Origin: Rappaport israeli
GTDB lineage: Bacteria; Pseudomonadota; Gammaproteobacteria; Cardiobacteriales; Cardiobacteriaceae
Assembly (NCBI RefSeq): GCF_001888055.1
Contig: NZ_LXHZ01000027.1
Location: 1 to 64,000, forward strand
Direction: 5' to 3'
Length of the DNA stretch: 64,000 bases
The translations under genes and the position numbers were made by a program. Each line of letters begins with the position of its first letter. Position 1 is the stretch's first letter. Of this stretch, positions 17,541 through 28,879 are shown piece after piece. A model generated the notes under the pieces. It saw only the letters and a list, made by a program, of their open reading frames with translations. It had not been told where the DNA came from and ran no database searches.

Positions 17541-19711
17541 ATGGTTGAATGTTGGGTGTCGGTGGCGATTGCGCGTCCTTTGTTGGGGTTGTTTGATTAT
17601 GAGTGTACGCAAATGGTGGCGGTGGGGGTGCGTGTGTTGGTGCCGTTTGGGCGTCAGCAGGTGGTGGGGGTGGTGATGTCGGTTCATAAGACGCGTCCTT
17701 TGGTGGATTTTGCTTTGAAATCGGTGGCGCGAGTGTTGGATGACAAGCCGTTGGTAGATGCGCAGATGTTGGCTTTGTGGGGCTTTGCGGCGCGGTATTA
17801 TTTTCATCCAATTGGGGAGGTGATGCAGGCGGCGTTGCCTAAGGTGTTGCGTGAGGGGGGGGAGAATGTGCAGGCGTTGGCGCGATTTTATGCGGTCTCT
17901 GTGGCGGGTTTGGCGCATTTGGCTGAAGGAGGGTTGGGGCATAAACAGGCGGAGGTGTTGAGGTTTTTACAAGCGCAGGGGATGTGTGAGGAGGGGGTAT
18001 TAAGGTCGCGGTTTGCGCTGTCGGCGCGATGGCTTGCTGATTTGTTGGCGCGGGGGTGGTTGGTGATGGAGCAGCGGTTTTTGCCACAGGCTGGGGCGGT
18101 GTTGCCAACGTTGGAACTTAATGAGGCGCAGACGGTGGCGGTTTCTGGGGTGTCGGCATTGGAGGGATTTGAGGTGGCGTTGGTGGAGGGGGTAACGGGC
18201 TCTGGGAAATCGGAGGTGTATTTACGTTGTATTGAATATTGGTGTGCTTCGGGGGGGCAGGTGGTGGTGTTAGTGCCAGAGATTGGGTTGGTGCAGGCGA
18301 TGTTGGCTCGTTTGCGGGGGCGTTTGAAGGGAGCGGTGGTGGCGCATCACTCTGGTTTGAGTGATAGGGAGCGTTTGGATAGTTGGCAGGCGATGGCAAA
18401 TGGGTCGGCTCAGGTGTTGGTGGGGACGCGTTCGGCGGTGTGGGTGCAGTGTAAGAATTTGCAGGCAATTGTGATTGATGAGGAGCATGACCCAGCGTAT
18501 AAACAGCAAGATGGGTTTCGTTATCATGCGCGTGATGTGGCGATTATGCGTGCAAAGATTATAGATGTGCCATTGTGTTGGGGTCGGCTACGCCTTCTTT
18601 GGAGTGTTTTCATCAGGTGCAGGCAGGGCGGTGGCGTCGATTTTATTTGCCAGAACGGGTCAATGCGCTGGCGTTGCCTGAGGTGGTGTTGGAGGATATG
18701 CGTCAGGCATTGGTGCAAGATGGTTTGAGTGTGGGGTTGATTCAGGCTATTCGTCGGGCGCTTGGGGCAGATGAGCAGGTGATGCTGTTTTTAAATCGTC
18801 GGGGCTATGCGCCGATGTTGCGTTGTGAGCATTGTGGTTGGCAGGCGTTGTGTGCGCAGTGTGAAACGTCGATGGTGGCGCATGTGAATGTGCGTGAGTT
18901 GGTGTGTCATCATTGTGGTGCGAGTGAGCGTTTGCCCGTGCGTTGTCCAAGTTGTGGGCAGGGGGAGCTGTTGATGCTGGGAATGGGGACGCAAAAATTA
19001 GAGCAGGTGCTGAAGGCGCAATTTCCACAGGCTCGGGTGTTGCGGATTGATTCGGATGCGTTTTCTACCTCAAAACAGTTTGAACAGGCGCTTGAGCAGG
19101 TGCATCGTCGGGAGGTGGATATTATTTTGGGAACGCAATGGCTTTCAAAAGGGCATCATTTTCCGCATTTGAATTTGGTGGCGATTGTGGATGCGGATCA
19201 GGCGTTTTATAGTTTGGATTTTCGCAGTGAGGAGCGCTTGGCGCAGATGCTGGTGCAGGTAAGTGGTCGGGCGGGTCGGGAGCGTCGGGGGCAGGTATGG
19301 GTGCAGACCAAACAACCTGAGCATCCTGTGTTTAATAGTTTGGTAGAGGCTTATGCTGTACAAGCTAAGCGATTGTATGCACAACGAATAGAATCTGGAT
19401 TGCCACCTGTTTCGGCGCAGGTGTTGTTATTTGCGCGCCATAAGGAGTTGGCTCGGGTGATGCAGGTGTTAATGATGACAAAGGAGGGGGCGCTATCTGA
19501 GGGGATTGGGGAAAACTGGCTATGGCTTGGTCCTGCGCCTGCGGTGATTGCGCGCAAAGGGGGGATTTATAGTGCGCAATTATTGCTTCAAGCGCCTAGT
19601 AAAGCGACGCTACAACGGGATTTGCCTAGGGTGTATGCATGGTTTGAGGCGCAGGCAAAGGCGCTTAATGTGCGTTATGGATTGGATGTTGACCCATTAT
19701 GGCTGGAGTGA
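17541..19711 (+). CDS. priA: primosomal replication protein PriA (helicase), one apparent frameshift
   Basis: Restarts stalled replication forks. The N-terminal DNA-binding region is followed by helicase motifs: GVTGSGKSEVY (Walker A), DEEHDPAYKQ (DEAH), LGSATPSLE and, late, QVSGRAGR. Between helicase lobes are the paired zinc-binding cysteines (LRCEHCGW, CAQCETS, CHHCGASE, CPSCG). The frame breaks near 18572. One added A gives DVPIVLGSATPSLE across the join, and the total is about 724 residues, normal for PriA. Codon use here is strongly G/T-biased, so several antisense frames are open by chance. Confidence 0.92.
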
Positions 19712-19781
19712 TTTTAGCTCTGAGTAAAATTTGAAAAGTGTATAATCAGCACTTTGCCATCATCAAGCATTTATTATATTC

Positions 19782-20875
19782 ATGCTAATCACGACTTCTA
19801 TTTTAATGGGGCTACTGGTTTTGGTGTCGATTCTGCCAGTTTTGCGAATTGGACATTGGACGGTGCGCATTTTTGATTTTCCACGCATGCAAATTGCTTT
19901 TATTACGTTAATAGCGTTTGTATTGAGTTTGTTTGTATCGCATAAACCTTTATGGTTCAATGGATTAGAGATAGCCACATTGGTGGCATTATTGTATCAA
20001 CTGCGTTGGATTTTTACTTATACGCCTTTGCATAAGAAAGAGGTGGTAAAACAAGAAAAAGCAAGCAGTAATACACAACGGCAATTGTCTATTTTAAGTG
20101 CAAATGTGTTAATGCCGAATCGTCAAACGTCAAAATTGTTAGCTCTTATTGAAAAATATCAGCCAGATATTGTGTTGACGCTGGAGAGTAATCAGTGGTG
20201 GGAAAATCAGTTGAGCGTCATTGAGCAGGATTATCCTTATAGCGTAAAACAACCGTTGGAAAATTTATATGGCATGCATTTGTATTCAAACTGCCGTTAA
20301 GTGATTGTGAAATACGCTATCAGATTCAGGAGGATATCCCTTCTATCGTCGGGTATGTGGTCTTGCAAAGTGGAGAGCGGGTTAGATTGTATTGCTTGCA
20401 CCCAATGCCACCGAGTCCAACAGAAAATGTGCGCTCGCAGGAGCGTGATGCGGAGCTGATTTTAGTTGGGGAGGAGGTTAGTGCGCGTGATGAGCCTGCT
20501 TTGGTGTTTGGCGATTTGAATGATGTGGCGTGGTCGCGTTCGACTTTATTATTTCGTCGAATCAGTCGCATGATGGACCCACGAATTGGACGGCGTCCAT
20601 TTAGTACGTTTCACGCCAAAATTCCTTTTTTACGTTGGCCACTTGACCATATTTTTCACAGCGCGCATTTTAATTTGGTGGTGATGGAGACATTACCTGA
20701 CATTGGTTCAGACCATCTGCCAATTCATGTGGTCTTGCAATACAATGAATCCACTGGCAATGTTAATTTGGCGGCGCAGGCAAACGCAGAAGATTTAGAG
20801 CAAGCAGAAGAGACTAAATCTGAAGTGGTGCAAGCCAACCGTTGTATTAAGGTTCGCCCTAAATCATCACAATGA
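19782..20875 (+). CDS. membrane-anchored endonuclease/exonuclease/phosphatase-family protein, one apparent frameshift
   Basis: Three N-terminal hydrophobic segments (residues about 1-85) precede an EEP domain: LSILSANVLMPNR, YQPDIVLTLESNQWW, then VFGDLNDVAWS, WPLDHIFHS and IGSDHLPIHVVL, which hold the usual Asn, Glu, Asp and His metal-site residues. One extra A near 20290 joins MHLYSK to LPLSDCEIRY. After repair it has about 364 residues. Its substrate is unknown; relatives are annotated as nucleases or phosphatases. A Q/E-rich C-terminal tail follows the domain. Confidence 0.8.
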
Positions 20876-20962
20876 GCACGCCACGAGATTAAATATTTTC
20901 TTCATTGGTTTTTAGCGCATAAAACGTTAAACTACCGCCTTTTCTAGCCATTTTATTCCCTT

Positions 20963-22740
20963 ATGAAACAAGAAATTCAAAACGCTTTGCACGTTGCTTT
21001 AACTTTAATTGCCAAAACGCACCATATCGCTGAGGAAGAACTCAATCAACCGATTGAATTAGAACGCTGTAAAGACCCAACGCATGGCGATTTTGCAACC
21101 AATCTAGCTATGCGTTATGCCAAGATTTTTAAGATGAATCCTAAAGAATTGGCAGACCAAATTGTGGTTTCTGTACCGCTTATAGAGAGTGTGGCGAGTA
21201 TGGAGGTTGCAGGTCCTGGGTTTGTCAATATTCGTTTGTCGCATGATAGTGAAACGGCGGTATTAAAAACGATTATGGAGCAAGGCGATAGCTATGGTCG
21301 CCATAAAGCGCTGCAGCCACAAAAAATATTATTAGAATACGTATCGGCTAATCCAACAGGGCCTTTGCATGTGGGACATGGGCGCGGAGCGGCTTTTGGG
21401 GATACGCTTGCGAATGTGTTGCGCGCTAATGGGCATGAAGTGGACGAGGAGTATTATGTTAATGATGCTGGGCGTCAAATGGATATTTTGGCGTTGAGTG
21501 TGTATTGGCGCTATTTGGAAAAACAGCAAAAAGCCAGCGCTTTGCCAAAGGGATTGTATCAGGGGGAGTATGTTTTTGAATTGGCAGAACAACTTAAAGA
21601 AACGGTAGGCGAAAATTTGGCTTATGCGCTTGAGGATTGGTTAAGCGAAATGCCACAGGATTGGTCAGAGGCGCAGATTGAGGCGGGAGCACGCGATGTG
21701 TTTATTGACCAAGCGATTGCGGATTTAAAAGCAAAATTAGGTGAGACGGATTATCGTAAGGTGTTTGATGTGGCGCTTGAGGCGATGGTGGCAGATATTC
21801 GCGAAGACTTGGCGCAATTTGGGGTGGAGTTTGCGCGTTGGTATAGTGAGCGTTCGTTATATGATGAGCATAAAGTGGAAAAAGCGCTAGATATTTTGCA
21901 AGAACAAGGGTTTTTGTATGAAAAAGAAGGGGCAATGTGGTTTAGAGCAACTGATTTTGGTGATGAAAAAGATAGGGTGGTGCGTCGTGAAAATGGTGTA
22001 ACGACCTATTTTGCCTCTGATATTGCCTATCATCTTGATAAATATGAGCGTGGCTATGATGAAATGATTGATATTTTTGGTGCAGATCATCATGGCTATA
22101 TGGCGCGGGTGCGCGCATCGTTGGCGGCATTGGATTTAGACCCTAGTCAGTTGAAAATTATTTTGGTGCAGTTTGCGGTGTTGTATAAGGATGGGCAAAA
22201 GATGCAGATGTCGACGCGTTCAGGCGAGTTTGTAACGTTGCGTGCGTTGCGTGAGGCGGTTACTAGCGATGCGGCGCGCTTTTTTATGTGATGCGTAGGC
22301 CTGAGCAACATTTGGATTTTGATATGGATTTGGCGGTATCGCATAGCAAGGATAATCCATTTTATTATGTGGAATATGCTCATGCGCGGACTTGTCGCGT
22401 GTTGGAAAAAGCTGAAAATGAAGGGCTATTAACAAGCGATAAGTTGGGGCTGGAATATCGCCTTAAGTTGAAGCTTAAGGAAGAAAAGATGTTGCTTAAA
22501 GAATTGGCGCGCTATCCAGAGGTGGTGCTTTCGGCAGGGGAGCAGTATAGCGCGCATCCAATTGTGAATTATTTGCGTGAATTAGCGGGTGCTTGGCATC
22601 ATTATTATGATGCTGGGCATAAATTGTTGCATGATGATGAGACCATTCGTGCGCCAAGACTGACGCTAACAGCCGCTGTACAGCAGGTTTTGCGTAATGC
22701 TTTGGCAATAATAGGTGTAAAAGCGCTGGATAAAATGTAG
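20963..22740 (+). CDS. argS: arginyl-tRNA synthetase, one apparent frameshift
   Basis: Charges tRNA-Arg. About 592 residues after repair. The additional N-terminal domain precedes the class I HIGH-type motif in ANPTGPLHVGHGRGAAFGD. The catalytic core has VTTYFASDIAYHLDKY and GADHHGYMARV, and the MSTRSGEFVTLR segment follows. The frame ends at a TGA at 22289-22291. Lengthening the T6 run at about 22281-22286 to T7 gives FFYVMRRPEQHLDFDMDLA, as in the family. The C-terminal anticodon-binding DALR domain follows. Because argS is essential, a base-call error is far more likely than a pseudogene. Confidence 0.95.
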
Positions 22741-22749
22741 AGGCAAGGC

Positions 22750-23439
22750 GTGATTAAAATTAAAGAAAAAAAAATTAGCGCAAGAAGTCAGATGGTTACT
22801 CGAATCATGGGATTATGCTTGTTGTTTGTGGTGTTTATTTTTCTCTATATTGGCATTAAGTATCTAACCACAGGCGCGACTCATTCTCAGCAACAGGGCA
22901 TGGTGGGGCAGTCTAAGTCAAAACCCACTCAACAATCACAATCTTCTGCTACGGTGGTAGAAAATGCAAATGCCAGTGAGGAGTTTAATCATGGTGGACA
23001 AATTCGGTTAACTTCTTTAGAAGATAATGCCACATCATCGGCTGTATCCCCACAATCTGCCCCTCAAACACTGCCTGCGCAATCTGCTGTACAAAAAATG
23101 CCTGAACAAGCGCCTAAAACGAATAAGGCAAAATATTCTTTTTATGAAGAGTTAAAAAAACGCAGTAATGAGGTTGAGCAGAAGGTAGAGCAAAAAGCTA
23201 AAGTAAAGACGAGTTCAGACGCGCTCTTTATAGTTCAAGTGGGCGCTTTTCGGGATAAAAATATGGCAGACCGTTTGCGTGCGCGTTTAATTTTGCGAGA
23301 TTATCCAGTTTCTCTTGCGCAAAATAAAAGTATTTATGTAGTGCAAGTTGGACCTTATGCGAGCCATAAAGAGGCAGAAGCGATGGAGAGCCAATTAAAG
23401 CGTGAAGGCATGGAAACGTTGGTTAAAAGTATAAAGTAG
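22750..23439 (+). CDS. SPOR-domain protein
   Basis: 229 residues starting at GTG 22750, ten bases after argS. One membrane helix (residues about 20-38), then a long Q/S/P-rich periplasmic linker, a charged segment with coiled-coil character, and a C-terminal SPOR domain (LFIVQVGAFRDKNMADRLRARL...VVQVGPYASHKEAEAM). SPOR domains bind denuded septal peptidoglycan, so a role in division or cell-wall remodelling is likely (FtsN- or DedD-like). argS-SPOR order is common in proteobacteria, which supports an FtsN-like reading. Confidence 0.87.
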   Translation: MIKIKEKKISARSQMVTRIMGLCLLFVVFIFLYIGIKYLTTGATHSQQQGMVGQSKSKPTQQSQSSATVVENANASEEFNHGGQIRLTSLEDNATSSAVSPQSAPQTLPAQSAVQKMPEQAPKTNKAKYSFYEELKKRSNEVEQKVEQKAKVKTSSDALFIVQVGAFRDKNMADRLRARLILRDYPVSLAQNKSIYVVQVGPYASHKEAEAMESQLKREGMETLVKSIK

Positions 23440-23460
23440 CAGTGTGATAAGGCTTTTTGG

Positions 23461-23493
23461 GTGCATGCTTTCATAAGAAGGCATGCGCTTTTT
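23461..23493 (+). terminator. intrinsic terminator after the SPOR gene
   Basis: Stem GTGCATGCTTT/AAGGCATGCGC with two G-U pairs and a 6-base loop, followed by TTTTTG. Confidence 0.7.
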
Positions 23494-23529
23494 GTTGTGA
23501 TGTAACAATTTATTGAGTGCAAAATATTT

Positions 23530-25125
23530 ATGGGCAATATTCTTTCAAATGACTATCAAAATCGGCGGACCTTTGCCATTATTTCTCACCCAGATGCGGG
23601 CAAAACCACTCTAACAGAAAAATTATTACTGTTTGGAGGAGCAATTCAGATGGCAGGTGCGGTTAAAGGGCGTAAAGCGGCGCGCCATGCGACATCAGAT
23701 TGGATGGCGATGGAGCAAGAGCGCGGAATTTCTGTTACTTCATCGGTCATGCAGTTTCCTTATGAGGGCAAAATGATTAATTTGCTTGACACTCCTGGAC
23801 ATGAGGATTTTTCTGAAGATACTTACCGCACGCTAACAGCTGTGGATTCAGCATTGATGGTTATTGATTGCGCTAAGGGCGTAGAGGAGCGCACGATTAA
23901 ACTGATGGAGGTTTGTCGGCTGCGTGATACGCCTATTTTTACCTTTATCAATAAACTTGACCGCGAGGGGCGCGACCCAATGGAGTTGATTGATGGAATT
24001 GAGGCGGTATTAAAAATTCGTTGTGCGCCAATTACTTGGCCAATTGGCATGGGGCGCTCACTAAAAGGGGTTTATCACCTATTAAAAGATGAGGTCTATA
24101 TTTATGAGCAAGGAGCAGGCGGCAGTAAAATTGCACTGGGAGAGCGCATTGAGGGGTTGGATAATCCTCGTTTAGATGAGTATTTGGGCGCGATTATAGA
24201 AACGTTTCGTGAAGAGGTGGAATTGATTAAGGAGGCGGGGAATGCCTTTGATTTACAAGCTTATTTAGAAGGGACGTTGACGCCTGTCTATTTTGGTTCG
24301 GCGGTGAGTAATTTTGGCGTGCGCGAAATGTTAAGCGATTTTGCACGTTATGCTCCTGCGCCAAAAGCTCGACAGACAACAGTGCGCGAAGTGCGCCCTG
24401 AAGAGGATAAACTCAGTGGTTTTGTTTTTAAAATTCAGGCGAATATGGACCCAAAACACCGCGACCGTATTGCTTTTATGCGCATTAATTCAGGGCAGTT
24501 TAATGCAGGTATGAAGCTTAAACAGGTGCGCTTGGGTAGAGACATTAAAATCCCTGAGGCGCTTACCTTTATGGCAGCAGAGCGCGAACATGCGCAAACC
24601 GCGGTTGCAGGCGACATTATCGGTATTCATAATCATGGCACGATTCGTATTGGCGATAGTTTTACCGAAGGCGAAGATTTGCAGTTTGTTGGCATTCCTG
24701 ATTTTGCCCCTGAGTTATTTCGTCGTGTGCGTTTAAAAGACCCGTTAAAGATGAAAGCGTTGTTAAAAGGGTTAGAACAGCTCTGTGAAGAAGGTGCGAC
24801 GCAATTTTTTAAACCAATGATTGGTAATGATTTAATTTTAGGGGCAGTGGGGGTGTTGCAATTTGATGTAGTGCAAGCGCGTTTGAAAAATGAATACAAT
24901 GTAAATTGTTTATTTGAAGGGGTGAATGTGTCTACCGCGCGCTGGGTGGAGGCGAATAATGACAAGGATTTGCAAAAATTTATAGATAAAAATATGCAAA
25001 ATCTAGCGCATGACCATTACCAGCAGTTGGTCTATATCGCGCCAACTCGGGTGAATTTACAGCTTACGCAAGAGCGTTTCCCTGAAATCACTTTTAACGC
25101 AACGCGTGACCATTTAGCGCAGTAA
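23530..25125 (+). CDS. prfC: peptide chain release factor 3
   Basis: GTPase that recycles RF1 and RF2 after translation termination. 531 residues, intact. G1 is SHPDAGKTT near residue 20, the switch region has [10 protein letters not shown]3 is [16 protein letters not shown] and G4 is NKLDREG. The C-terminal domains have the RF3-type [14 protein letters not shown] block. It is followed after 11 bases by the DUF815 gene. Confidence 0.95.
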   Translation: MGNILSNDYQNRRTFAIISHPDAGKTTLTEKLLLFGGAIQMAGAVKGRKAARHATSDWMAMEQERGISVTSSVMQFPYEGKMINLLDTPGHEDFSEDTYRTLTAVDSALMVIDCAKGVEERTIKLMEVCRLRDTPIFTFINKLDREGRDPMELIDGIEAVLKIRCAPITWPIGMGRSLKGVYHLLKDEVYIYEQGAGGSKIALGERIEGLDNPRLDEYLGAIIETFREEVELIKEAGNAFDLQAYLEGTLTPVYFGSAVSNFGVREMLSDFARYAPAPKARQTTVREVRPEEDKLSGFVFKIQANMDPKHRDRIAFMRINSGQFNAGMKLKQVRLGRDIKIPEALTFMAAEREHAQTAVAGDIIGIHNHGTIRIGDSFTEGEDLQFVGIPDFAPELFRRVRLKDPLKMKALLKGLEQLCEEGATQFFKPMIGNDLILGAVGVLQFDVVQARLKNEYNVNCLFEGVNVSTARWVEANNDKDLQKFIDKNMQNLAHDHYQQLVYIAPTRVNLQLTQERFPEITFNATRDHLAQ

Positions 25126-25136
25126 TTGGAGCAGGA

Positions 25137-25931
25137 ATGTTTAGTTTAACCCAGCGGGCGCAAGCGCTTTGTAAAGCATTTGATGCTCATGAAACGCTAA
25201 TAAGTTTAGCGTATAACGGACAGCGAGAGCTGTTAGGTGTTATGCATACCCAAACAATTTCATGGGAAGATTTACAAGAAATTGACAGACAAAAACAAGC
25301 TGTTATGCAAAATATGCAACGTTTTATGGCAGGTCAATCTTATAACCATATGTTGCTTTGGGGGGCGCGTGGAACAGGTAAATCGTCTTTAGTGCGTGCA
25401 TTGTTTGTGCATATAAAATCACAGGGACAGCCCCTGAAATTAGTGCAGTTGGGAATAGAAGATTTGGACAATATGGCGTTTTTGCTATGGGCAATGGCGC
25501 AACATTCGGCACGCTTTTTAGTGTTTATCGATGATTTATCTTTTGCAGAGGAAGATGGGCGTTATCGTGCTTTAAAAGCGGTATTAGAGGGTTCAATTGC
25601 AGGGATTGGGCGCAATGTGATGTTGTGCGTTACGTCCAATCGAAGGCATTTATTGGCGCAAACCTCGCAAACCATACAAGCACGCCATCCAGAGGAAGAC
25701 GATGAAGAGCATATCTCTTTATCCGACCGTTTTGGTTTGCGCCTAGCTTTTCATCGTTTATCTCAAGCGCAATATTTGGACTTATTAGCCTATTTATTTA
25801 CCCGCGAAGGGTTCATCTTAGATGAACAAGCAAAGCGCCAAGCGTTGCAGTATGCAATGGCGCGCGGCTCTCGCAGTGGAAGAATTGCACAACAGTTTTT
25901 ATATCAGTATCAGCCTATATCGACTCAATAA
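25137..25931 (+). CDS. DUF815-family AAA ATPase
   Basis: 264 residues. Walker A is LLWGARGTGKSSLVRALF near residue 76, and the Walker B-like segment is ARFLVFIDDLSFAEEDGRYRALKAVLEG. A sensor-like VTSNRRHLL and a SLSDRFGLRLAFH stretch follow, all characteristic of the DUF815 family. The biochemical role is unknown. Close spacing suggests co-transcription with prfC. The strong hairpin at 25989-26037 ends the unit. Confidence 0.87.
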   Translation: MFSLTQRAQALCKAFDAHETLISLAYNGQRELLGVMHTQTISWEDLQEIDRQKQAVMQNMQRFMAGQSYNHMLLWGARGTGKSSLVRALFVHIKSQGQPLKLVQLGIEDLDNMAFLLWAMAQHSARFLVFIDDLSFAEEDGRYRALKAVLEGSIAGIGRNVMLCVTSNRRHLLAQTSQTIQARHPEEDDEEHISLSDRFGLRLAFHRLSQAQYLDLLAYLFTREGFILDEQAKRQALQYAMARGSRSGRIAQQFLYQYQPISTQ

Positions 25932-25970
25932 AAGGCTTAAGATATAAGCGCTTTTATAATCTTGCTTAAT

Positions 25971-26000
25971 TAAGCAGATAAAAAGATAAGCAGATAAAAA
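25971..26000. repeat. direct repeat of TAAGCAGATAAAAA
   Basis: Two exact 14-base copies at 25971-25984 and 25987-26000. The second copy also forms the left arm of the terminator that follows, so the first copy could compete as an alternative partner for the right arm. Confidence 0.75.
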
Positions 26001-26037
26001 CCAACTGACATTAATTTTTATCTGCTGTTTTTTATTT
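25989..26037 (+). terminator. strong intrinsic terminator between convergent genes
   Basis: Perfect 12-bp stem AGCAGATAAAAA/TTTTTATCTGCT (25989-26000 with 26015-26026), 14-base loop, then GTTTTTTATTTTAG. It ends the prfC-DUF815 transcript and may also act on the leftward lipoprotein gene. Confidence 0.82.
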
Positions 26038-26076
26038 TAGTTTTTTGGGAGATTCAGATTAGAGTTCTACCTAAAA

Positions 26077-27337
26077 TTATTCTTTATTTTGACCAATAAA
26101 ACCGACTACATCATCATAATTGACGTCATCAACGATATACCCCGCGATTTCTTCGGCGTTTGGCCCTCTAAAACTGGCGTAATAGGAAAAATCAGTTAAT
26201 TTTTCTGGATTATCTATTGCATCAATAGGTTTGCTTTTATTAAATTTTGGATTAGGTAACCCATTTTCTATGCTTGCCGTGCCTATCATAATGTCTTGTC
26301 CTACAGGTAATTCCCCTTCATTTAAGAGAATAGGTTGGTCAAGTAGGTTCGTGATTTTGCCACTGCCTTTACGGGTAGCAAAGTCAAATTTAAAGCTAAA
26401 ATCACCATGAATAATCTCTTGCATGCCAATCTTATCAATCACATCACCTGCTAAAGCAGCGCCAGAGTAATGAATGATGCCTTGGGAAGGTAAAGAATTT
26501 TGCGCAGTAAAATTGCCACTAAAATGAAGTTTAATAGGCGCTTCTTGTTCTTGGGCGATTAATTTATCGCTAGTATCAAACAATTGATAAGATAAATGGC
26601 TCTCGCGCTCTAATGAGGAGTAGTATTGATTATAGGTCATAATCTTTGAGCTTTTGATATAGCGCTTAACATCCTCATGTCCTAAAAATTCTTGTGGGTT
26701 TTTTAAAATAACTTCAATATCTTGCTTACTTTCAGGAATAAAAATATTGGGTTTTATTTTTACACCTGTCATAAGATTGAAGTTTAAAAATTTATCTAAA
26801 TCCTCTGGATTCTGGGCGGGGTCGTCAATACCAAATTGAAATCCTAGATAATTAACGGCTAGGTGCTTAATCGGTTGTAAATCTTTATAAAAATCTAGTG
26901 TTACTTCACGAATAGATTTTGTATGCCCTTTTAGTTCTTCTGCTTTTTTAATCTCTTCTTGGGTGAAATTTTCTGCAAATTTTGCAGGCGCTAAATTGCG
27001 CGGTTTGGCTTGAGGAATAATAGGAGATTGTTTTTTAGGAGGGGTTAGATTAGGGCTAATATTTTGCGATGGTGGCTGTTTGATGGGGAGGGAATTTATA
27101 GCTGAGGGATTTTCTGTTTGATGGGAATTGGTTTGCTGTGAATGAGTTAGAGCGGCTTCGTCTTTTTGCTGGCTTTTTTATTTTTGTATTTTCTTGAGAT
27201 TCTGACTTAGCAGAAGGATTTGGTAAGTTTTGAGTATCTGATAATAAATTTGTATTTGAGGGAAAACTGCAAGCAGCTAGCGCTTGTGTAAGTAAAGTTA
27301 TTTTAATAATTTTGGATAAATTTTTGGATTTATTCAT
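26077..27337 (-). CDS. TbpB/fHbp-like surface lipoprotein, one apparent frameshift
   Basis: Signal peptide with lipobox LAAC (residues about 19-22), then a long N/P/Q/K-rich linker with PP repeats, a helical charged segment (EEIKKAEELKGHTKS) and a C-terminal barrel. The barrel shows IIHYSGAALAGDVIDK, HGDFSFKFDFATRKGSG and SYYASFRGPNAEEIAGYI, the style of transferrin-binding-protein-like or factor-H-binding-like barrels exported by Slam systems. I read the frame through 26773-27055 and it is open. One A too many (or two too few) near 27172 separates the first 54 residues from the rest. Total is about 420 residues. A host-protein or haem ligand is possible but unproved, and no Slam gene is in the window. 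Confidence 0.75.
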
Positions 27338-27561
27338 ATTTTTTCCTTATAGATTACTTATTTATTGTACAGCAAAGAGTTGATTTTACCATAAATAAGA
27401 ATCTTTACAATTTGTATTAACATTTAAGGCGGTTGTTTTAACGAAGATGCTATCGAAGGGCACTTTTCACAGTATTGAACATATTGAGCTTGACAGATAA
27501 TGGAGAGATAAAATATTATCGCTAGTTATTAATTAATAATATTTAAAAAAGGAGGATGGAG
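27338..27561. other. divergent intergenic region, lipoprotein and alpha-glucoside operon promoters
   Basis: 224 AT-rich bases between the divergent lipoprotein and the binding-protein gene. It ends in GGAGG at 27551-27555. No clear operator was identified. The segment AATAAGAATCTTTACA near 27393 resembles a Fur half-site only weakly. Confidence 0.4.
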
Positions 27562-28833
27562 ATGTTTGGGTTTAATGTTAAATATAAAATAATCAGTGGG
27601 TTGGTGTTATCTGGAATAAGCTCAATGGTTATGGGAGAGACGATTTCATTGAGCTGTGGTGCGGTGGGTTCAGAGCGTGAGGTTTGTCGTGAGGGTGCAA
27701 AAGCGTGGGAAGAGAAAACAGGGCATACGGTGAATATTGTTTCAACGCCAAATGATACGAATGAGCAATTGGCCTTATTCCAGCAATTGCTGGCGAATAA
27801 AGCCAGTGATGTGGATGTGTTTCAGGTAGATGTGGTCTGGCCAGGAATTTTAGGTTCGCATTTTATTGATTTAAAACCGTTTACAAATGGTATTGAAAAA
27901 GAGCATTTTGATTCGATTGTGCAAAATAACACGGTGGAAGGGGAATTAAAGGCAATGCCTTGGTTTACAGATGCAGGGCTACTGTATTATCGCAAAGATT
28001 TATTGGAAAAATATGGTTTTGAAGCGCCAAAAACATGGGATGAGTTGGCAGAGACGGCTCGCGCTGTTATGAAAGCAGAACAACAAGATGGCAATAATAA
28101 GATGCAGGGTTTTGTGTTTCAAGGGAAGGCGTATGAAGGATTGACTTGTAATGCGCTGGAATGGATTTCAAGTTTTGGGGGTGGCACGATTGTTGATGCG
28201 CAAGGCAATGTTAGCGTTAATAACGCGCAAGCCATTGAGGCTTTAGATAAGGTAGCCTCTTGGATTGGCGATATTGCGCCACAAGGGGTATTAAATTATG
28301 CAGAAGAAGAAGCGCGCGGAACATTCCAGTCAGGCTATGCGGTTTTTATGCGGAGTTGGCCGTACGCGTGGGCATTGGCAAATAGTAGCGAAAGCCCTAT
28401 CAAAGGAAAAGTTGGCGTGAGCGTTTTGCCGTCTAATGAACCAACAATGGTTGGGAGTGCTACTTTAGGTGGCTGGCAATTGGCTGTATCAAAATATTCT
28501 AACCACCCTGAAATCGCAGCGGATTTGGTGATGTTTTTAACCTCAAAAGAAGAGCAAAAACGCCGAGCAATTGTAGGGGGTTACAATCCTACTTATCCAG
28601 AATTGTATGAAGATGCTGAAATATTAGCGGCTAATCCTTTTTTTGCAGAGTTGTATGACACCTTTACTAATGCAGTAGCGCGCCCCTCTGACGTAACAAA
28701 AGGTAAATATAATCGAGTATCGAATGCTTTTTGGGAGGCGACTCACAGCGTATTAGCAGGAAATAGTGATGCGGCTACGGCGCTTAATGCTTTGGAAACA
28801 CAGCTAAACGCAATTAAAAAACGTGGTTGGTAA
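27562..28833 (+). CDS. aglE: alpha-glucoside ABC transporter substrate-binding protein (AglE/ThuE-like)
   Basis: Periplasmic sugar-binding protein, 423 residues. A signal peptide (MFGFNVKYKIISGLVLSGIS...) precedes the mature part TISLSCGAVGSEREVC. Family features are DVDVFQVDVVWPGILG, AMPWFTDAGLLYYRKDLL and FMRSWPYAWALA, with conserved aromatic residues for sugar stacking. An ATG at 27556 abuts the GGAGG, so I use the ATG at 27562, six bases beyond it. It heads a five-gene operon with two permeases, a GH13 enzyme and an ATPase. The ligand is probably maltose, trehalose or sucrose; the sequence alone does not decide. Confidence 0.85.
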   Translation: MFGFNVKYKIISGLVLSGISSMVMGETISLSCGAVGSEREVCREGAKAWEEKTGHTVNIVSTPNDTNEQLALFQQLLANKASDVDVFQVDVVWPGILGSHFIDLKPFTNGIEKEHFDSIVQNNTVEGELKAMPWFTDAGLLYYRKDLLEKYGFEAPKTWDELAETARAVMKAEQQDGNNKMQGFVFQGKAYEGLTCNALEWISSFGGGTIVDAQGNVSVNNAQAIEALDKVASWIGDIAPQGVLNYAEEEARGTFQSGYAVFMRSWPYAWALANSSESPIKGKVGVSVLPSNEPTMVGSATLGGWQLAVSKYSNHPEIAADLVMFLTSKEEQKRRAIVGGYNPTYPELYEDAEILAANPFFAELYDTFTNAVARPSDVTKGKYNRVSNAFWEATHSVLAGNSDAATALNALETQLNAIKKRGW

Positions 28834-28879
28834 GAGCTTTTAAATTAGTGGTCTATCTGCTGTTTGATGAAGGTATAAA

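Noticed and set aside
17541-19711. Long antisense ORFs inside priA
   Set aside because: They arise from strong G/T codon bias and give His/Pro/Thr-rich nonsense proteins.
22280-22292. Programmed frameshift in argS
   Set aside because: No slippery-site context beyond a plain T run, and many unrelated genes show the same one-base loss.
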